From assembly GCF_006443095.1 (NCBI RefSeq), contig NZ_VFWZ01000001.1:496001-560000 (forward strand): a stretch of DNA of 64,000 nucleotides, in the 5' to 3' direction. The DNA comes from Aquimarina algicola. Its GTDB lineage: Bacteria; Bacteroidota; Bacteroidia; Flavobacteriales; Flavobacteriaceae. Shown piece by piece: positions 8,916 to 18,633 of the stretch (the first letter of the stretch is position 1; each line of letters begins with the position of its first letter). The notes under the pieces are model-generated. The model saw only the letters and a list, made by a program, of their open reading frames with translations. It had not been told where the DNA came from and searched no databases. The position numbers and the translations under genes are program-made.

Positions 8916-9526
8916 TACAGAAATCTATTCCGCATGAATTACCATAAAAGCCTAACTATCAAGAGTTTTACAGAATCCATAACTTTTTATGTTACTCATA
9001 GCGCCTTAATTTTGAGATTTATCTTCTTGTATTCTCCAGTTTGATTAAAATGAAAGAAGGTATGTAGTATTTTAATATCTACTCTCTTATATTTTATGAA
9101 CAAAGGAATAACTAATAATTTGTTCTTTCTACATCCAAAAGTACTCGAAAGAAAATATTAGGATATTTTTTACTTCAAAATATTTCATAACAAGACTTAA
9201 AAACATTTTAGTAGAAAAACAAGCAATTGTGATAAAAACACAAAAGCTAAATAGTTGTTTCTGTTGACACTATAACAATAAATTGTTAAGAAAAAGAAAA
9301 ATTTAAGAAATTAATGGTTTAAAAAAAAGTTAAACACTGTATTACATCGACAAAAAGCACTATTATGTCGAAAAAATTAGTAAAACTTTATCAATCAACA
9401 AGATATATACTAGTACTGTATTGCAAATAAGAGTATATTTGTTAGATACCCAATTGTTATTTAATAAGTAACAAGCAACCAAACTAATACTCTAAATCAT
9501 AAAGAACCAAAATAAACTATTTATAT
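8916..9526. other. AT-rich leader region before the vgrG island
   Basis: No reading frame of useful length was found on either strand. A possible -7 box, TATATTTG at 9434-9441, matches the flavobacterial TAnnTTTG consensus about 85 bp before vgrG, but no clear -33 TTTG lies at the right distance. A weak 6-bp inverted repeat (TCGACA at 9347-9352 with TGTCGA at 9366-9371) is also present. The long gap marks the left border of the secretion island. Confidence 0.4.
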
Positions 9527-11347
9527 ATGGCACTACAGACTACTACTCAAATTTTTATCTCCGGCACACCTATTAAATCTTATGTTAGCTTAAAACTTCA
9601 TCAAGAAATACAAGAACATCATGACTTAGAGTTAGTATGTCGTACTGATGTGGTAGAAAGCCTTTCTAATGAATTGATTGGAGATAGTAAAGAATATCTT
9701 GGGGGTATTATTACTGTAAAAATAAATGTTGCCTCTACTTTTGGAAAATATAAAGAATTAGAATTTAAAGGTGTTATAACCAAAGTGCAAGGCACTAGAG
9801 GTTTTCATCAAGATAAAGGTGATCTTGTTTCTTTATTTGCCAAAAGCACCTCTATTTTGTCTGATGATGGTTCACATTATGCATCTTTTGTAGATGTTGG
9901 ACTATCAGAAATTTTAGACGCTGCTTTTCAAGGGTATGATCAAGGTAAATTAGAAACGAGTTTTTCTCCTGTGTCTACAGATACTATTCATTATACGGTA
10001 CAGCATAATCAAAGTGCTTTTAATTTTGCCAGACGTTTAGCTGCTTATCATAATGAATGGTTCTATTATGATGGAAAAAAACTTGTTTTTGGAAACCCCG
10101 GTACAGAAGAAACAGAACTTTCATACGGAGTTGATTTAATAAATCTTTCTATAGAATTGAGTTCAATTCCAAATTCTTTTGAATACTTTACTAATGATTA
10201 TTTAACAGACGAAGTGCATCAAAGAAGTAGTGCTTCAGTCTCTGTTCCTTCAGAAGGATATCATGGTTTTACAAATAAAAAGTCAAAAGAATTATTTAAT
10301 AAACAAACACAAGTTTATCATCATTCTTATAATGACACTGCCATAAAATCAAGACTAGACAATCAAGTCGAGCAACACACAAAATCTATTGCTATGAAAC
10401 AAGTAATAGCAAAAGGGGCTTCAGACAATCCCGGGATAAAATTGGGAGAAGTTATCACAATAAAAGGCTATGGTAGTTATAGAATTATCAAAATCACTCA
10501 TACGAATACTGAAGGAGGGTTTTATAAAAACGAATTTGAAGCTGTAGATGCAAACTTTACAGCATATCCAAAAATGGATCTCAATCAATATCCAAAGAGT
10601 GATATACAAATTGCTACCGTTGTAGAAAATAGTGATCCTGATGGATTAAGTAGAATAAAAGTGCAGTTCCCCTGGCAAAAACCAATGGGAGAAATAACTC
10701 CTTGGTTGCGTATGATGACACCTCATGCTGGATCAGATAAAGGTTTTCATTTTATTCCCGAAATTGGTGAAGAAGTTGTAGTGAATTTTGAAGGTGGTAA
10801 CGCAGAGCGCCCTTTTATACTAGGTACTTTTTATCATGGAACCGCAAGACCAGACAGCTGGCAAACAAACGCTAATAATATAAAAGCCATACGTTCCAGA
10901 TCAGGTCATACTGTAGAGCTTAATGATACAGAGGGTGGTGAAATGATTACAATTACAGACAAAAAAGGAAATCATTTTATAATCGATACTGTTAGTGAAA
11001 CCATTAGTATCAATGCCTTAAAAGATCTTAATATCAATGCAGGAGAAAATATACAAATCACTGCAGGAAAAAATATTTCAATCAATGCAGGAGAAAATAT
11101 TGGTGAAACCGCTGGAGAAAACGTTTCTATTATTGCCAATAAAGATATGCTACTCAATGCCGCAGGCGAAATGACAGAAATAGCAGATAATCGTAATGAT
11201 ATTATTGACGAAGACTTCAGTAGACAATCTTCTATTTCTGAAGAATATGCAAATGAAATATCATTATTTAGTGCAGAAGAAAACCTTACAATCCAAAGTT
11301 CTAAAACAGTTAATATTAATAGTGCAGAAAAAAGTAAATTATTCTAA
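9527..11347 (+). CDS. vgrG: type VI secretion system VgrG spike protein
   Basis: A 606-residue VgrG that would form the trimeric spike carrying effectors on a contractile injection machine. The gp27-like hub covers about 1-350. The gp5-like OB fold lies at about 362-445, with the signature KVQFPWQ and a later GDE-like PEIGEEV segment. A needle of short repeats (variants of INAGENI) covers about 485-560. The last 45 residues are acidic and polar, and no fused toxin domain is visible. It starts the island and is followed after 2 bp by a 56-residue ORF. Sheath, baseplate and ATPase genes are absent from the window, so it may be an orphan VgrG served by a T6SS elsewhere. Confidence 0.92.
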   Translation: MALQTTTQIFISGTPIKSYVSLKLHQEIQEHHDLELVCRTDVVESLSNELIGDSKEYLGGIITVKINVASTFGKYKELEFKGVITKVQGTRGFHQDKGDLVSLFAKSTSILSDDGSHYASFVDVGLSEILDAAFQGYDQGKLETSFSPVSTDTIHYTVQHNQSAFNFARRLAAYHNEWFYYDGKKLVFGNPGTEETELSYGVDLINLSIELSSIPNSFEYFTNDYLTDEVHQRSSASVSVPSEGYHGFTNKKSKELFNKQTQVYHHSYNDTAIKSRLDNQVEQHTKSIAMKQVIAKGASDNPGIKLGEVITIKGYGSYRIIKITHTNTEGGFYKNEFEAVDANFTAYPKMDLNQYPKSDIQIATVVENSDPDGLSRIKVQFPWQKPMGEITPWLRMMTPHAGSDKGFHFIPEIGEEVVVNFEGGNAERPFILGTFYHGTARPDSWQTNANNIKAIRSRSGHTVELNDTEGGEMITITDKKGNHFIIDTVSETISINALKDLNINAGENIQITAGKNISINAGENIGETAGENVSIIANKDMLLNAAGEMTEIADNRNDIIDEDFSRQSSISEEYANEISLFSAEENLTIQSSKTVNINSAEKSKLF

Positions 11348-11349
11348 TT

Positions 11350-11520
11350 ATGGCAATTACAAGACAAGCACAACACTATAAGGTAATTGCAAAAACAAAA
11401 TATCAAGCAATTATTGGAGGTAAACTATATAAAAACGCAACAGAGTTGATAGTAGATGCTGCAGATGGAAATATAAACTTAAGCAGTAACAAAAAAGTGA
11501 TTAATAGCGGAGAAGCTTAG
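11350..11520 (+). CDS. small VgrG-associated protein (56 aa)
   Basis: An ATG 2 bp after the vgrG stop opens a 56-codon frame that ends in TAG. The product begins MAITRQAQHYKVI and contains a GGKLYKNATELIVDAADGN stretch followed by INLSSNKKV. The alternating hydrophobic/glycine pattern resembles the needle repeats at the end of VgrG itself. Likely roles are a spike-tip add-on or a cut-off fragment of the VgrG needle. The tight spacing supports real translation, but no family was recognised. Confidence 0.5.
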   Translation: MAITRQAQHYKVIAKTKYQAIIGGKLYKNATELIVDAADGNINLSSNKKVINSGEA

Positions 11521-11623
11521 TTAGTAATCCTATTTTTCACACATTGTATTATAACTAAATCTGTTCAGCGATTTACATTTTTATTATATCATTTAGTATA
11601 CTAAAATTTTTGTTCAGGCTATT

Positions 11624-12808
11624 TTGAAAACTATATATAGAACACATCAAATAAAAAATAAGGAGACTTTATCGACTATCGCTAATACATATAATTTAGA
11701 GATAGAAGAATTAGTTTCTTATCACAATGAACGAGCAGAAATTTATGAGCAAATAGAAAAAAGAATCCCTTATCATTTATCAACGATAATTCTACCTCCA
11801 GAAGGTTATGGTCTCCAAAATGGTAAAGAGGTATGGTTAAACAAAGATATTCCTGAACCTAACACCCTTAAAAATTCTTTTTACGGAAAGTTAAATTTTG
11901 AAAATCCTGAAAAGGATATTACCTATGCTATTCTAAAAACTATAGTGTCAGGAAATAAAGAAAACACTATCAAATACAAGTTGAATATTCGTTTTTATCC
12001 TGATAACGAGCTATTAGCATATAATTATATATCTATTGATCTTGTTTCTAAAGTATTTATTAATGATCAAGAACCTAATTTGGTAGCAGACGAACTTGCA
12101 ACCGCATGTATGGAGGCGTTATACCCGTTAGTTATAAAGGTAGACAAAAACCTTACTCTATTAGATATTGTTAATCACGATAGCATTTTAAAAAGATGGA
12201 AAAAACACAAAGAAAAAAAATTAAGCTATTATAGTGGTCCAATAGCAGAACAGTATTTTCAGCTTTTTGAACAAACAATATTAGATCAAAGTCTATTTTT
12301 TGAATATTTACAGAAAGATTGGTTCTATAAAGCTTTCTTCAATAATATATATTGCACCTATAACGATCAATTTGAGTTAGAGAATAGTATTGACTACCCT
12401 ATTTTACCAAATACAAAAAATATACAATATACAGTCGATAAAAAAGCAACTATCCTTTCCAAGGATAATAGAATCAAAATAGAGATCGATGGTCTTTGTA
12501 CAGATTTACGAAATAAAGTAGAATTAGAACAAGGAGCACACTTTCCGAATACTCTTGATAGAAAACATACTCCTGTAAAGGGAACCTATAGAGGGATTTA
12601 TTATTTAAATACAACACAACATACAATACAGTCAATGTTTCTGTCATGTAGTTTGGAAATGAATCAGAAAAAATCAGGAACTATTACAATATCAGAAGTA
12701 GAAGATGATTCTGATATACAAACGAAACGTCATCCAAAACATATAGAGGATCAAGTTAATGATGATACTAAAAAGAAAAAATCAATTTGGAAATCATTGT
12801 TTTCATAA
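11624..12808 (+). CDS. LysM-like adaptor protein of the VgrG island
   Basis: Translation must begin at the TTG at 11624, because the first internal methionine lies about 180 residues in. The 394-residue product has a LysM-like N-terminus (about 1-45, THQIKNKETLSTIANTYNL). A long region of no recognised family follows, and the tail is lysine-rich (KKKKSIWK). No signal peptide was seen, so the LysM domain is unlikely to be for simple secretion. LysM proteins next to VgrG and PAAR-like genes can bind the injection spike, and an adaptor or chaperone role is inferred from position. The next gene starts 12 bp downstream. Confidence 0.65.
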   Translation: MKTIYRTHQIKNKETLSTIANTYNLEIEELVSYHNERAEIYEQIEKRIPYHLSTIILPPEGYGLQNGKEVWLNKDIPEPNTLKNSFYGKLNFENPEKDITYAILKTIVSGNKENTIKYKLNIRFYPDNELLAYNYISIDLVSKVFINDQEPNLVADELATACMEALYPLVIKVDKNLTLLDIVNHDSILKRWKKHKEKKLSYYSGPIAEQYFQLFEQTILDQSLFFEYLQKDWFYKAFFNNIYCTYNDQFELENSIDYPILPNTKNIQYTVDKKATILSKDNRIKIEIDGLCTDLRNKVELEQGAHFPNTLDRKHTPVKGTYRGIYYLNTTQHTIQSMFLSCSLEMNQKKSGTITISEVEDDSDIQTKRHPKHIEDQVNDDTKKKKSIWKSLFS

Positions 12809-12820
12809 AAGCTAACCATT

Positions 12821-13318
12821 ATGAGTGAAAAACATATTGTTGTACAAGGAGCAACCTGTGAGTGCCAACATGGATTTACGCCAGATATGCTAAAAGTAAG
12901 TTCACATAGTTATGAATATGCCAATGATAAAGATGGAAGTCAAAAATTAATTGCTTCGACCTTAGAAATAGGACAACCTTTTCAGGCCAATACATTTGGA
13001 CAATGCAAGTTGCAACCTACAGGAAGTAGTTATAAACCTTGTCAGCCAATGATTACAGAATGGACAGGCTTTTACGAAGATGCAACATTAAAAAATGGAG
13101 GAAACATTATTCTTGAAGATAGTAAAGCTACCTGTGCTATTGCAGGGGCTCCCTGTGTAAAAATCACAAATCATGGACAAATTGCAGAACCCAGTTCTCA
13201 AAACATGAAAAATGCCGACGAGGATACCCAAGCACAGCTTAATCCAATGGTAAATACCAATGATATCGATAACAGTACCAATACCGAAAATAGTGGTATA
13301 GTAGAAAACACAAAATAA
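12821..13318 (+). CDS. DUF4280 PAAR-like spike-tip protein
   Basis: The 165-residue protein matches the DUF4280 (PAAR-like) pattern: an N-terminal VVQGATCECQHG segment, repeated Cys-containing turns (GQCKLQP, KPCQPMI, APCVKI), and ITNHGQI near residue 120. Such proteins cap VgrG-like spikes and can connect effectors. The final 40 residues are rich in Asn, Thr and Asp and look disordered. It sits 8 bp before the 921-residue gene, so the pair may be a tip and cargo. Family assignment is good; cargo choice is inference. Confidence 0.85.
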   Translation: MSEKHIVVQGATCECQHGFTPDMLKVSSHSYEYANDKDGSQKLIASTLEIGQPFQANTFGQCKLQPTGSSYKPCQPMITEWTGFYEDATLKNGGNIILEDSKATCAIAGAPCVKITNHGQIAEPSSQNMKNADEDTQAQLNPMVNTNDIDNSTNTENSGIVENTK

Positions 13319-13325
13319 AACAATA

Positions 13326-16091
13326 ATGGCTAGAGGTGTAAAATCAATACGAATGGTTAAAGGGAAATATTATCCCAAAAAAACGCAGTCTTTAACCACT
13401 AGAGTTACTATACAACCCGATCAGGAAGTAGAATTTCATGTAGATGAATGGTTACCAAATACCACAGAAGAAGATAAAAAAGAAGATGTTTTTTGGTTAA
13501 GACAAACCAATGACAGAAAAATTATCATATGGAGAGGTAAAGGAAAGGTGTATAGTTTTAAGATTACCAAAAAATTATGTGGTCCTTATCATTTTTATGT
13601 AGAAGCCAGTAAATCTGGTAAGAGAGATTATAAAAATAGAGCTGGGATGTATGTAAGAGGTCATTGTACACCTCTTATCAAAAGTAGTGACTGGAGAATG
13701 CAACCAAAGGGTACAGATATCAAAAATGGTTCACCTATCAAGTATGGTGAGCTTGTCTATCTTCAGTTAGAAACTGAGGGACTCAATGGTAATAGTATAA
13801 CTGTAGAAATTTACAATCAAGCGTTAGGCGATGATGATTATATACACACATATACCAATGTAAAAGTAAAAGATGGGGTCGTTTTATTACAAATAGGAAA
13901 CACATCCGCCTGGATGGCAAAAGTAAAACGTATCCAAAATATAGAAGAATTTTATATTAAAGCCAAAGTAGGTAATACCTATATAAAAGATCATCTAGGT
14001 GATGATAAACATGCCGTTTATCTAAATGTAAAAAAAGAATTGGTTTCTAATCAGGTAAAACCAACAACAAACCTTACTCCTACTAAGATTTTTAAACCAG
14101 AGGTAAATGCAGAACGTTTTGAACCCTGTAAATTTGATGAAATTATCATTACGGCTCCAACTCCAAAGGATGGAAAAATGGAAACAAAACCGGTAACAGT
14201 TTTCAAAAAAGGACAAAATTTAACTGGTATACGAAGTACCGTAGAAAAAATTAATAGAACTGTTCATTTTAACTTTAATGATTATAGCATTAATCCTCAA
14301 GCTCAAAAAGTATTAAATAATATCCTTGGATTTCTTTTAGAACATAAAGGTACAACGATGCATATGAGTGGATACGCCTGCGTAATCGGTAAAGAAGATT
14401 ATAATTTGGACTTATCCAAAAAACGTAGTGATGCTGTAAAAGATTTTTTTGTACAAGGTGGTTTAGATGGTAAAAGAATAAATAGTGTAGGTAAAGGAGA
14501 ATATAATATACAAAGCCCTGACGATTATGAAAAAAGAAATGAAAAAGTTTATGTAGACGCTCGTAGAGTAGATATTTCATTTACTTTTTCTGGTCATGAT
14601 GCAGACGCGATTGTGTTTGAAACTATTGCACCAAGTAGTGATAGATTTATTACTTTGGATGTTGTTGGTCTAGACGTAAGTGACTGTTATAGAGAAAATG
14701 ATAAACATGAAAACAAAACCTTAGTAAAGTCTCCTGATGCAAAAGTATTCGAAGGCTCTGGTCAATCATTACGATTCCCAATACACTCTACATTATCTAA
14801 AAACAACCCTGCTCCATTACAATGTATATGGCCAAAATACAATATACTAGAAGCTGCTGCAAGTAGAAGAGGTGATTCTGCAGCTATTTATAATGGTCAT
14901 ATACATAGTTGTAGATATTTTTCAGATAAAAATAAACCTTCATTAAAAATAAAGGCATATCCGGATATAAAATGGACGCTAAAATTCTTTTTGAATTTAA
15001 CTAATTCTTTAGGAGTTACTTGGAAAGATCAACCCGCATCTAAACATAAAGAATTACAGCAAAAAGCTGGAAAAATAGGTGCTGAAAATCGATGGAAACA
15101 AAAAGATGCTTCTTTTGGTTTTAGTTTAAAAGCAGAATGGGATACTAATAATTCTGGAGCATTTAATAGAAATGAAGAATTGAAATTAGAATATGAAGCA
15201 AAATTCAAAAAACTTTATAATCTTTTTTCATCCATAGGAGATATGTCTCGAGGAATCACCAAAAAGACTGGTGGTCAAATTAGAAACATTGGTTTTAAAG
15301 GAGTTCCTATAAAATTCGAAATAAAACCACCTAATCTTAATATTCAAGGGATTTGGGATCTCCAAAAAGTAGATGACAAAATCGGTACCAAAGTAGATAT
15401 TTCTTTTAATGCAGAGCCACTCATTGGTTTAGAGATGACTATCGATTTATTATGCCTTGCAACTGGTGCTGTGGCCGGTGCTTTTACTGGTGGAACAGCT
15501 TCTCAGCCTGCTATGAGGTTATATGGAGAACTGAAAAGTATTATGAATACAGGAGTTGATGTAGGAACAGATGATTTTGGATTTAAGGCAAGTGCAGATG
15601 TTTTTATAGATCTAGTTATTTCTAATATCATAAAAACAAATATTGGATTTAATTTTAATACTGCAGGAAGAGTTAAAAAAGAAGATAAAGCTAAGTTAGA
15701 AATAAAAAACACCCTGAAAATAGAATTAAAAGCAGGAATGTGGGTAAAAGCAGAAGCTAATTTAGTAATAGTAAAAGTTGAAGGTTATTTTGAAATGAGT
15801 GCCAAAGGTTCTGCTGCTGTAACTTTTGGTCATGAAGTGAAATACAATGAAGAAGGGTTATATTATACTCCCCAACTAGGATTTGATGGTATTACAGCAG
15901 AATATATAGTCAAAGGAAAAGTTGGGCTTTCTTCTAAAAAGAAAATCTTATGGGGAGGCACACCTAGTAGTGATAATGAAAATACTATAGCACAAGGAAA
16001 AGCCGTTATTGTAGAACCATTTGATGTTATCAAAAGTTTAGAAAAAGCATTTGATTTTAAAGCACAAATTCCACTTATTAAAAACTCTTAA
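13326..16091 (+). CDS. 921-aa protein with internal OmpA-like domain, candidate T6SS cargo
   Basis: No signal peptide was seen. Residues about 1-240 hold beta-rich segments of unknown family. About 313-420 is an OmpA C-terminal-like domain with VHFNFNDYSI, a helical SKKRSDAVKDFF segment and a closing RRVDISFTF, which should bind peptidoglycan. The C-terminal 500 residues match nothing known to me. They include a Gly/Ala-rich stretch near 705-725 (GAVAGAFTGGTASQP) that may enter a membrane, then many amphipathic segments. Lying between the PAAR-like tip and a lipoprotein gene fits an effector, with the OmpA domain anchoring it in the target wall. This role is inferred and unproven. A structural role is also possible. 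Confidence 0.6.
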   Translation: MARGVKSIRMVKGKYYPKKTQSLTTRVTIQPDQEVEFHVDEWLPNTTEEDKKEDVFWLRQTNDRKIIIWRGKGKVYSFKITKKLCGPYHFYVEASKSGKRDYKNRAGMYVRGHCTPLIKSSDWRMQPKGTDIKNGSPIKYGELVYLQLETEGLNGNSITVEIYNQALGDDDYIHTYTNVKVKDGVVLLQIGNTSAWMAKVKRIQNIEEFYIKAKVGNTYIKDHLGDDKHAVYLNVKKELVSNQVKPTTNLTPTKIFKPEVNAERFEPCKFDEIIITAPTPKDGKMETKPVTVFKKGQNLTGIRSTVEKINRTVHFNFNDYSINPQAQKVLNNILGFLLEHKGTTMHMSGYACVIGKEDYNLDLSKKRSDAVKDFFVQGGLDGKRINSVGKGEYNIQSPDDYEKRNEKVYVDARRVDISFTFSGHDADAIVFETIAPSSDRFITLDVVGLDVSDCYRENDKHENKTLVKSPDAKVFEGSGQSLRFPIHSTLSKNNPAPLQCIWPKYNILEAAASRRGDSAAIYNGHIHSCRYFSDKNKPSLKIKAYPDIKWTLKFFLNLTNSLGVTWKDQPASKHKELQQKAGKIGAENRWKQKDASFGFSLKAEWDTNNSGAFNRNEELKLEYEAKFKKLYNLFSSIGDMSRGITKKTGGQIRNIGFKGVPIKFEIKPPNLNIQGIWDLQKVDDKIGTKVDISFNAEPLIGLEMTIDLLCLATGAVAGAFTGGTASQPAMRLYGELKSIMNTGVDVGTDDFGFKASADVFIDLVISNIIKTNIGFNFNTAGRVKKEDKAKLEIKNTLKIELKAGMWVKAEANLVIVKVEGYFEMSAKGSAAVTFGHEVKYNEEGLYYTPQLGFDGITAEYIVKGKVGLSSKKKILWGGTPSSDNENTIAQGKAVIVEPFDVIKSLEKAFDFKAQIPLIKNS

Positions 16092-16093
16092 AA

Positions 16094-16714
16094 ATGAAAA
16101 TCAAATCAAAATATTATATATATATCTTGATAATTATACTTTTTAATTCTTGTAATTCTCAATCTAGAATGGACTTAGCAGAATTAACACTTTCAGAAGA
16201 TTTCTTAACTTTAATTCCAAAAAATGAGAGATCTCTTTTCTATCCCGATAAGATAAATCCAGATACTGGAACTCCTGCATTCAATACAAACGAAGTTCAA
16301 AAATATAAATATAAAAATATACTATTCGACCAACCAGAAGTGGGAACAAGTCAAGTTACTTTTTATACTTATAAAGCTCTTGAAAAGGGGGGCAATAATC
16401 AAATTGCAGGAATTCATTTTAATATTGAAGGGAAAAATGACGAATTGTTTACCATTTTAAAAAAACAATATGGTAATCCTAAAGAATTAAGTCCAACTCC
16501 TACTACTCCTAAGGAAGGTGTACTATATGGTTATAATAGTTTTATTTGGAAAGAGAATAAAATTTCAATTTTTTTAGGGTTTAACTACTCTGGTTTAAAT
16601 GATAAACAACGAATACAAACTACTGTTCATATTTTAAAAAATGATGTTATCGACCTTACATCTCCTAAACGAACATCTGTAGAAAGACTTACTCAAACAT
16701 TGACTAAAAAATAA
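16094..16714 (+). CDS. lipoprotein of the A family, possible immunity protein
   Basis: It starts 2 bp after the 921-residue gene. A signal peptide ends in a lipobox (LFNSC, Cys20), so the 206-residue product should be a periplasm-facing or outer-membrane lipoprotein. The core IAGIHFNIEG followed about 17 residues later by KKQYGNPK resembles IIGFNIKIDG and SQLYGSQK in the lipoprotein at 19508, so the two are probably distant paralogues. Coupling to a putative effector and outer-side location fit an immunity protein. This is inferred; no known family was recognised. Confidence 0.6.
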   Translation: MKIKSKYYIYILIIILFNSCNSQSRMDLAELTLSEDFLTLIPKNERSLFYPDKINPDTGTPAFNTNEVQKYKYKNILFDQPEVGTSQVTFYTYKALEKGGNNQIAGIHFNIEGKNDELFTILKKQYGNPKELSPTPTTPKEGVLYGYNSFIWKENKISIFLGFNYSGLNDKQRIQTTVHILKNDVIDLTSPKRTSVERLTQTLTKK

Positions 16715-16723
16715 ATACATCTC

Positions 16724-17500
16724 ATGAGTTTATCTCCTTATTATATGATCGATTTTAGTGCCTCAGCTTGCATGTTCGAAATCAGGATAAATGATTACCC
16801 TGTGATTACACAAAATATAGAAGGGCAAGTATCAACCTTAATTCCTATTAATTATGCTGTTTTAGAAAATGGAGAGCAATATGTCTCAGCAACCATGTTA
16901 CCTAATCCAGGTGAAATCCAATTACATCCTAAAGCAGATTTAAGATATAAAGTAATGTTGTTTGATGTCGCAAATGACTTTGTATTTCAAGAACAATTTG
17001 AAGAATTTCAATCAAAGCCTGTAGGAGATCAAAAACTTCCTATTATTAAAAATGTTGACGCTTTTAATGCAGAAGTCCCATTTCAATTAAAAGCATGGCA
17101 AAATGGTCAAGATTTAAATGAAGTAAAAGATGTAAAGAAAAAATTAATTATGGCTTATAATGATTTAGCAGACATCATAAAAAATGGTAATTATGGGCTA
17201 TTTCAAGAAAAAATTAAAAATAGAGAGTTAAATATGTCTACTTCTATGTATTTATCTAATAAAGAAGCTCAGGATAGAGTCTCTAGTTTAATTTCTGATT
17301 TTGAATCTGGTTTTCAGGTTATGCCCGTCATAGAACAAAATACTGCGCTGTTTATATATGCCAACGGAAAAGCTGCTGCACTGAAAAAACCTAATGGTGA
17401 ATCAGCTTTATATTTGCTAAATCCAAAAACAAAAGAAGAACTAATGTTGGATCTAACCTTCTATATTCCCGAAGAAAAATCAACTTTTGAAATCATATAG
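16724..17500 (+). CDS. B-family protein 1, unknown function
   Basis: A 258-residue protein with no signal peptide. It shares with the next two genes an N-terminal pattern (FEIRINDYPV, then PINYAVLENGE), a central AWQNGQDL motif, a helical middle, and a hydrophobic C-terminus ending in EII. It is the most divergent of the three. The likely fold has a beta-sandwich N-terminal half and a helical C-terminal half. Tandem duplication of immunity-like genes is common beside T6SS effectors, but no database family was recognised and the role is unknown. Confidence 0.55.
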   Translation: MSLSPYYMIDFSASACMFEIRINDYPVITQNIEGQVSTLIPINYAVLENGEQYVSATMLPNPGEIQLHPKADLRYKVMLFDVANDFVFQEQFEEFQSKPVGDQKLPIIKNVDAFNAEVPFQLKAWQNGQDLNEVKDVKKKLIMAYNDLADIIKNGNYGLFQEKIKNRELNMSTSMYLSNKEAQDRVSSLISDFESGFQVMPVIEQNTALFIYANGKAAALKKPNGESALYLLNPKTKEELMLDLTFYIPEEKSTFEII

Positions 17501-17513
17501 TACTTCTTAAAAT

Positions 17514-18617
17514 ATGGTCTCAAAATATAGTATGATTATCATTAGAAACATCATAGCATTGATAATACTTTTTACGAGTTGTAATTCTAAAAAATCGGAT
17601 GTTAGTAGAGTTGAAATAAATGACTCTTTTTGGAAGAATAGAAAAAATACACAAAATAAAAAAGTACAACATAAAATATTTCCAATTCCAGATACAAATG
17701 CCGAAACCTCTGAAAACAGAACTAATCGCATTTATATAAATAGTATGCAATGCCAATACGAAGTTTTCATAAATGATGTGTTACTTATGAAGCTTATGGG
17801 ACCTATAACAGAGACCGGTGGAGGCATGACCGGAGACTACGATATCAACCAATTGATGTTAACCAGTGGAACGCATGAAGTGAAAGTACGTATTTATCCA
17901 AAACATGGTGTTGAAGTATTTCCAAAAGGAGAAGGACAAATAAAACTTACCTTTTCGCATTTTCGAGATAGAAATCTCAAAACAGTTACATATAACCAAG
18001 AACTTAACGGACATAATGGGATACAAATAAGCCAGAGTGACAAACAGTGGATATCCAAATATAGTGAAGAACATCAAGAAGAATATGACGGTGATTACCA
18101 ACCTAAAACACCAAATAAATTTGAGGGATTACCTGTTTATGAATGGCGTAGCACTTTTGATGCTGCAGTATCATTTGATTTTGCAGGTTGGAGAGAATCT
18201 GTTGACATTAAAAAAGAATATGACAATAATGAGGAAGTCCTTATCAAAGAATTGAAAAAACTGTATCAAGATATACATACGATATTTCAGAAAAAGGATA
18301 CTGATGCTTACCTAAAAATGGTAAAAGAAAGAGAAGAATTAATAACCTCATGTTTATTATATAAACAAAATGAAAAATCCTTACGAGAAAAAGAATTCAT
18401 TACCCTAATAGAAAGTAATGAATATGAGTTAGAACCATTATTTGAAGAAACATTCCAATTAGAATTTCAAGCCTACGGAAAACTTGTAATGTTTTTGCAT
18501 AAAGCAGATGGAGAAGGTATTATCAGGCTAAAAAATAAAAAAGATCCTAATGATACTATTTTCTTAGATTTTCGTTTTCATAGAAAAGACAAAGGAGAGC
18601 CTCTTAGTATTATTTAA
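17514..18617 (+). CDS. B-family protein 2, lipoprotein form
   Basis: The 367-residue product has a long N-terminus ending in a lipobox (LFTSC, Cys23), so it is a lipoprotein version of the flanking paralogues. The mature part repeats the shared layout: FINDVLLMK, then GPITETGGG, LTSGTHEVKV, FAGWRESVDI, a helical region, and a C-terminus ending EPLSII. It contains an extra polar insert before the GWRESVD motif. The paralogues on either side lack signal peptides, so the family is placed on both sides of the inner membrane. Function is unknown. Confidence 0.6.
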   Translation: MVSKYSMIIIRNIIALIILFTSCNSKKSDVSRVEINDSFWKNRKNTQNKKVQHKIFPIPDTNAETSENRTNRIYINSMQCQYEVFINDVLLMKLMGPITETGGGMTGDYDINQLMLTSGTHEVKVRIYPKHGVEVFPKGEGQIKLTFSHFRDRNLKTVTYNQELNGHNGIQISQSDKQWISKYSEEHQEEYDGDYQPKTPNKFEGLPVYEWRSTFDAAVSFDFAGWRESVDIKKEYDNNEEVLIKELKKLYQDIHTIFQKKDTDAYLKMVKEREELITSCLLYKQNEKSLREKEFITLIESNEYELEPLFEETFQLEFQAYGKLVMFLHKADGEGIIRLKNKKDPNDTIFLDFRFHRKDKGEPLSII

Positions 18618-18633
18618 TACCTTCAAAAATAAA

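Noticed and set aside
8916..9526. A hidden small RNA or attachment site at the left border of the island
   Set aside because: No tRNA, no matching direct repeat at the right border (22677-23111) and only weak hairpins were seen.
11196..11381. Plus-strand frame overlapping the end of vgrG
   Set aside because: It lies almost wholly inside vgrG in another frame and has low-complexity shadow composition; the 56-aa ORF at 11350 in the next frame is better placed.
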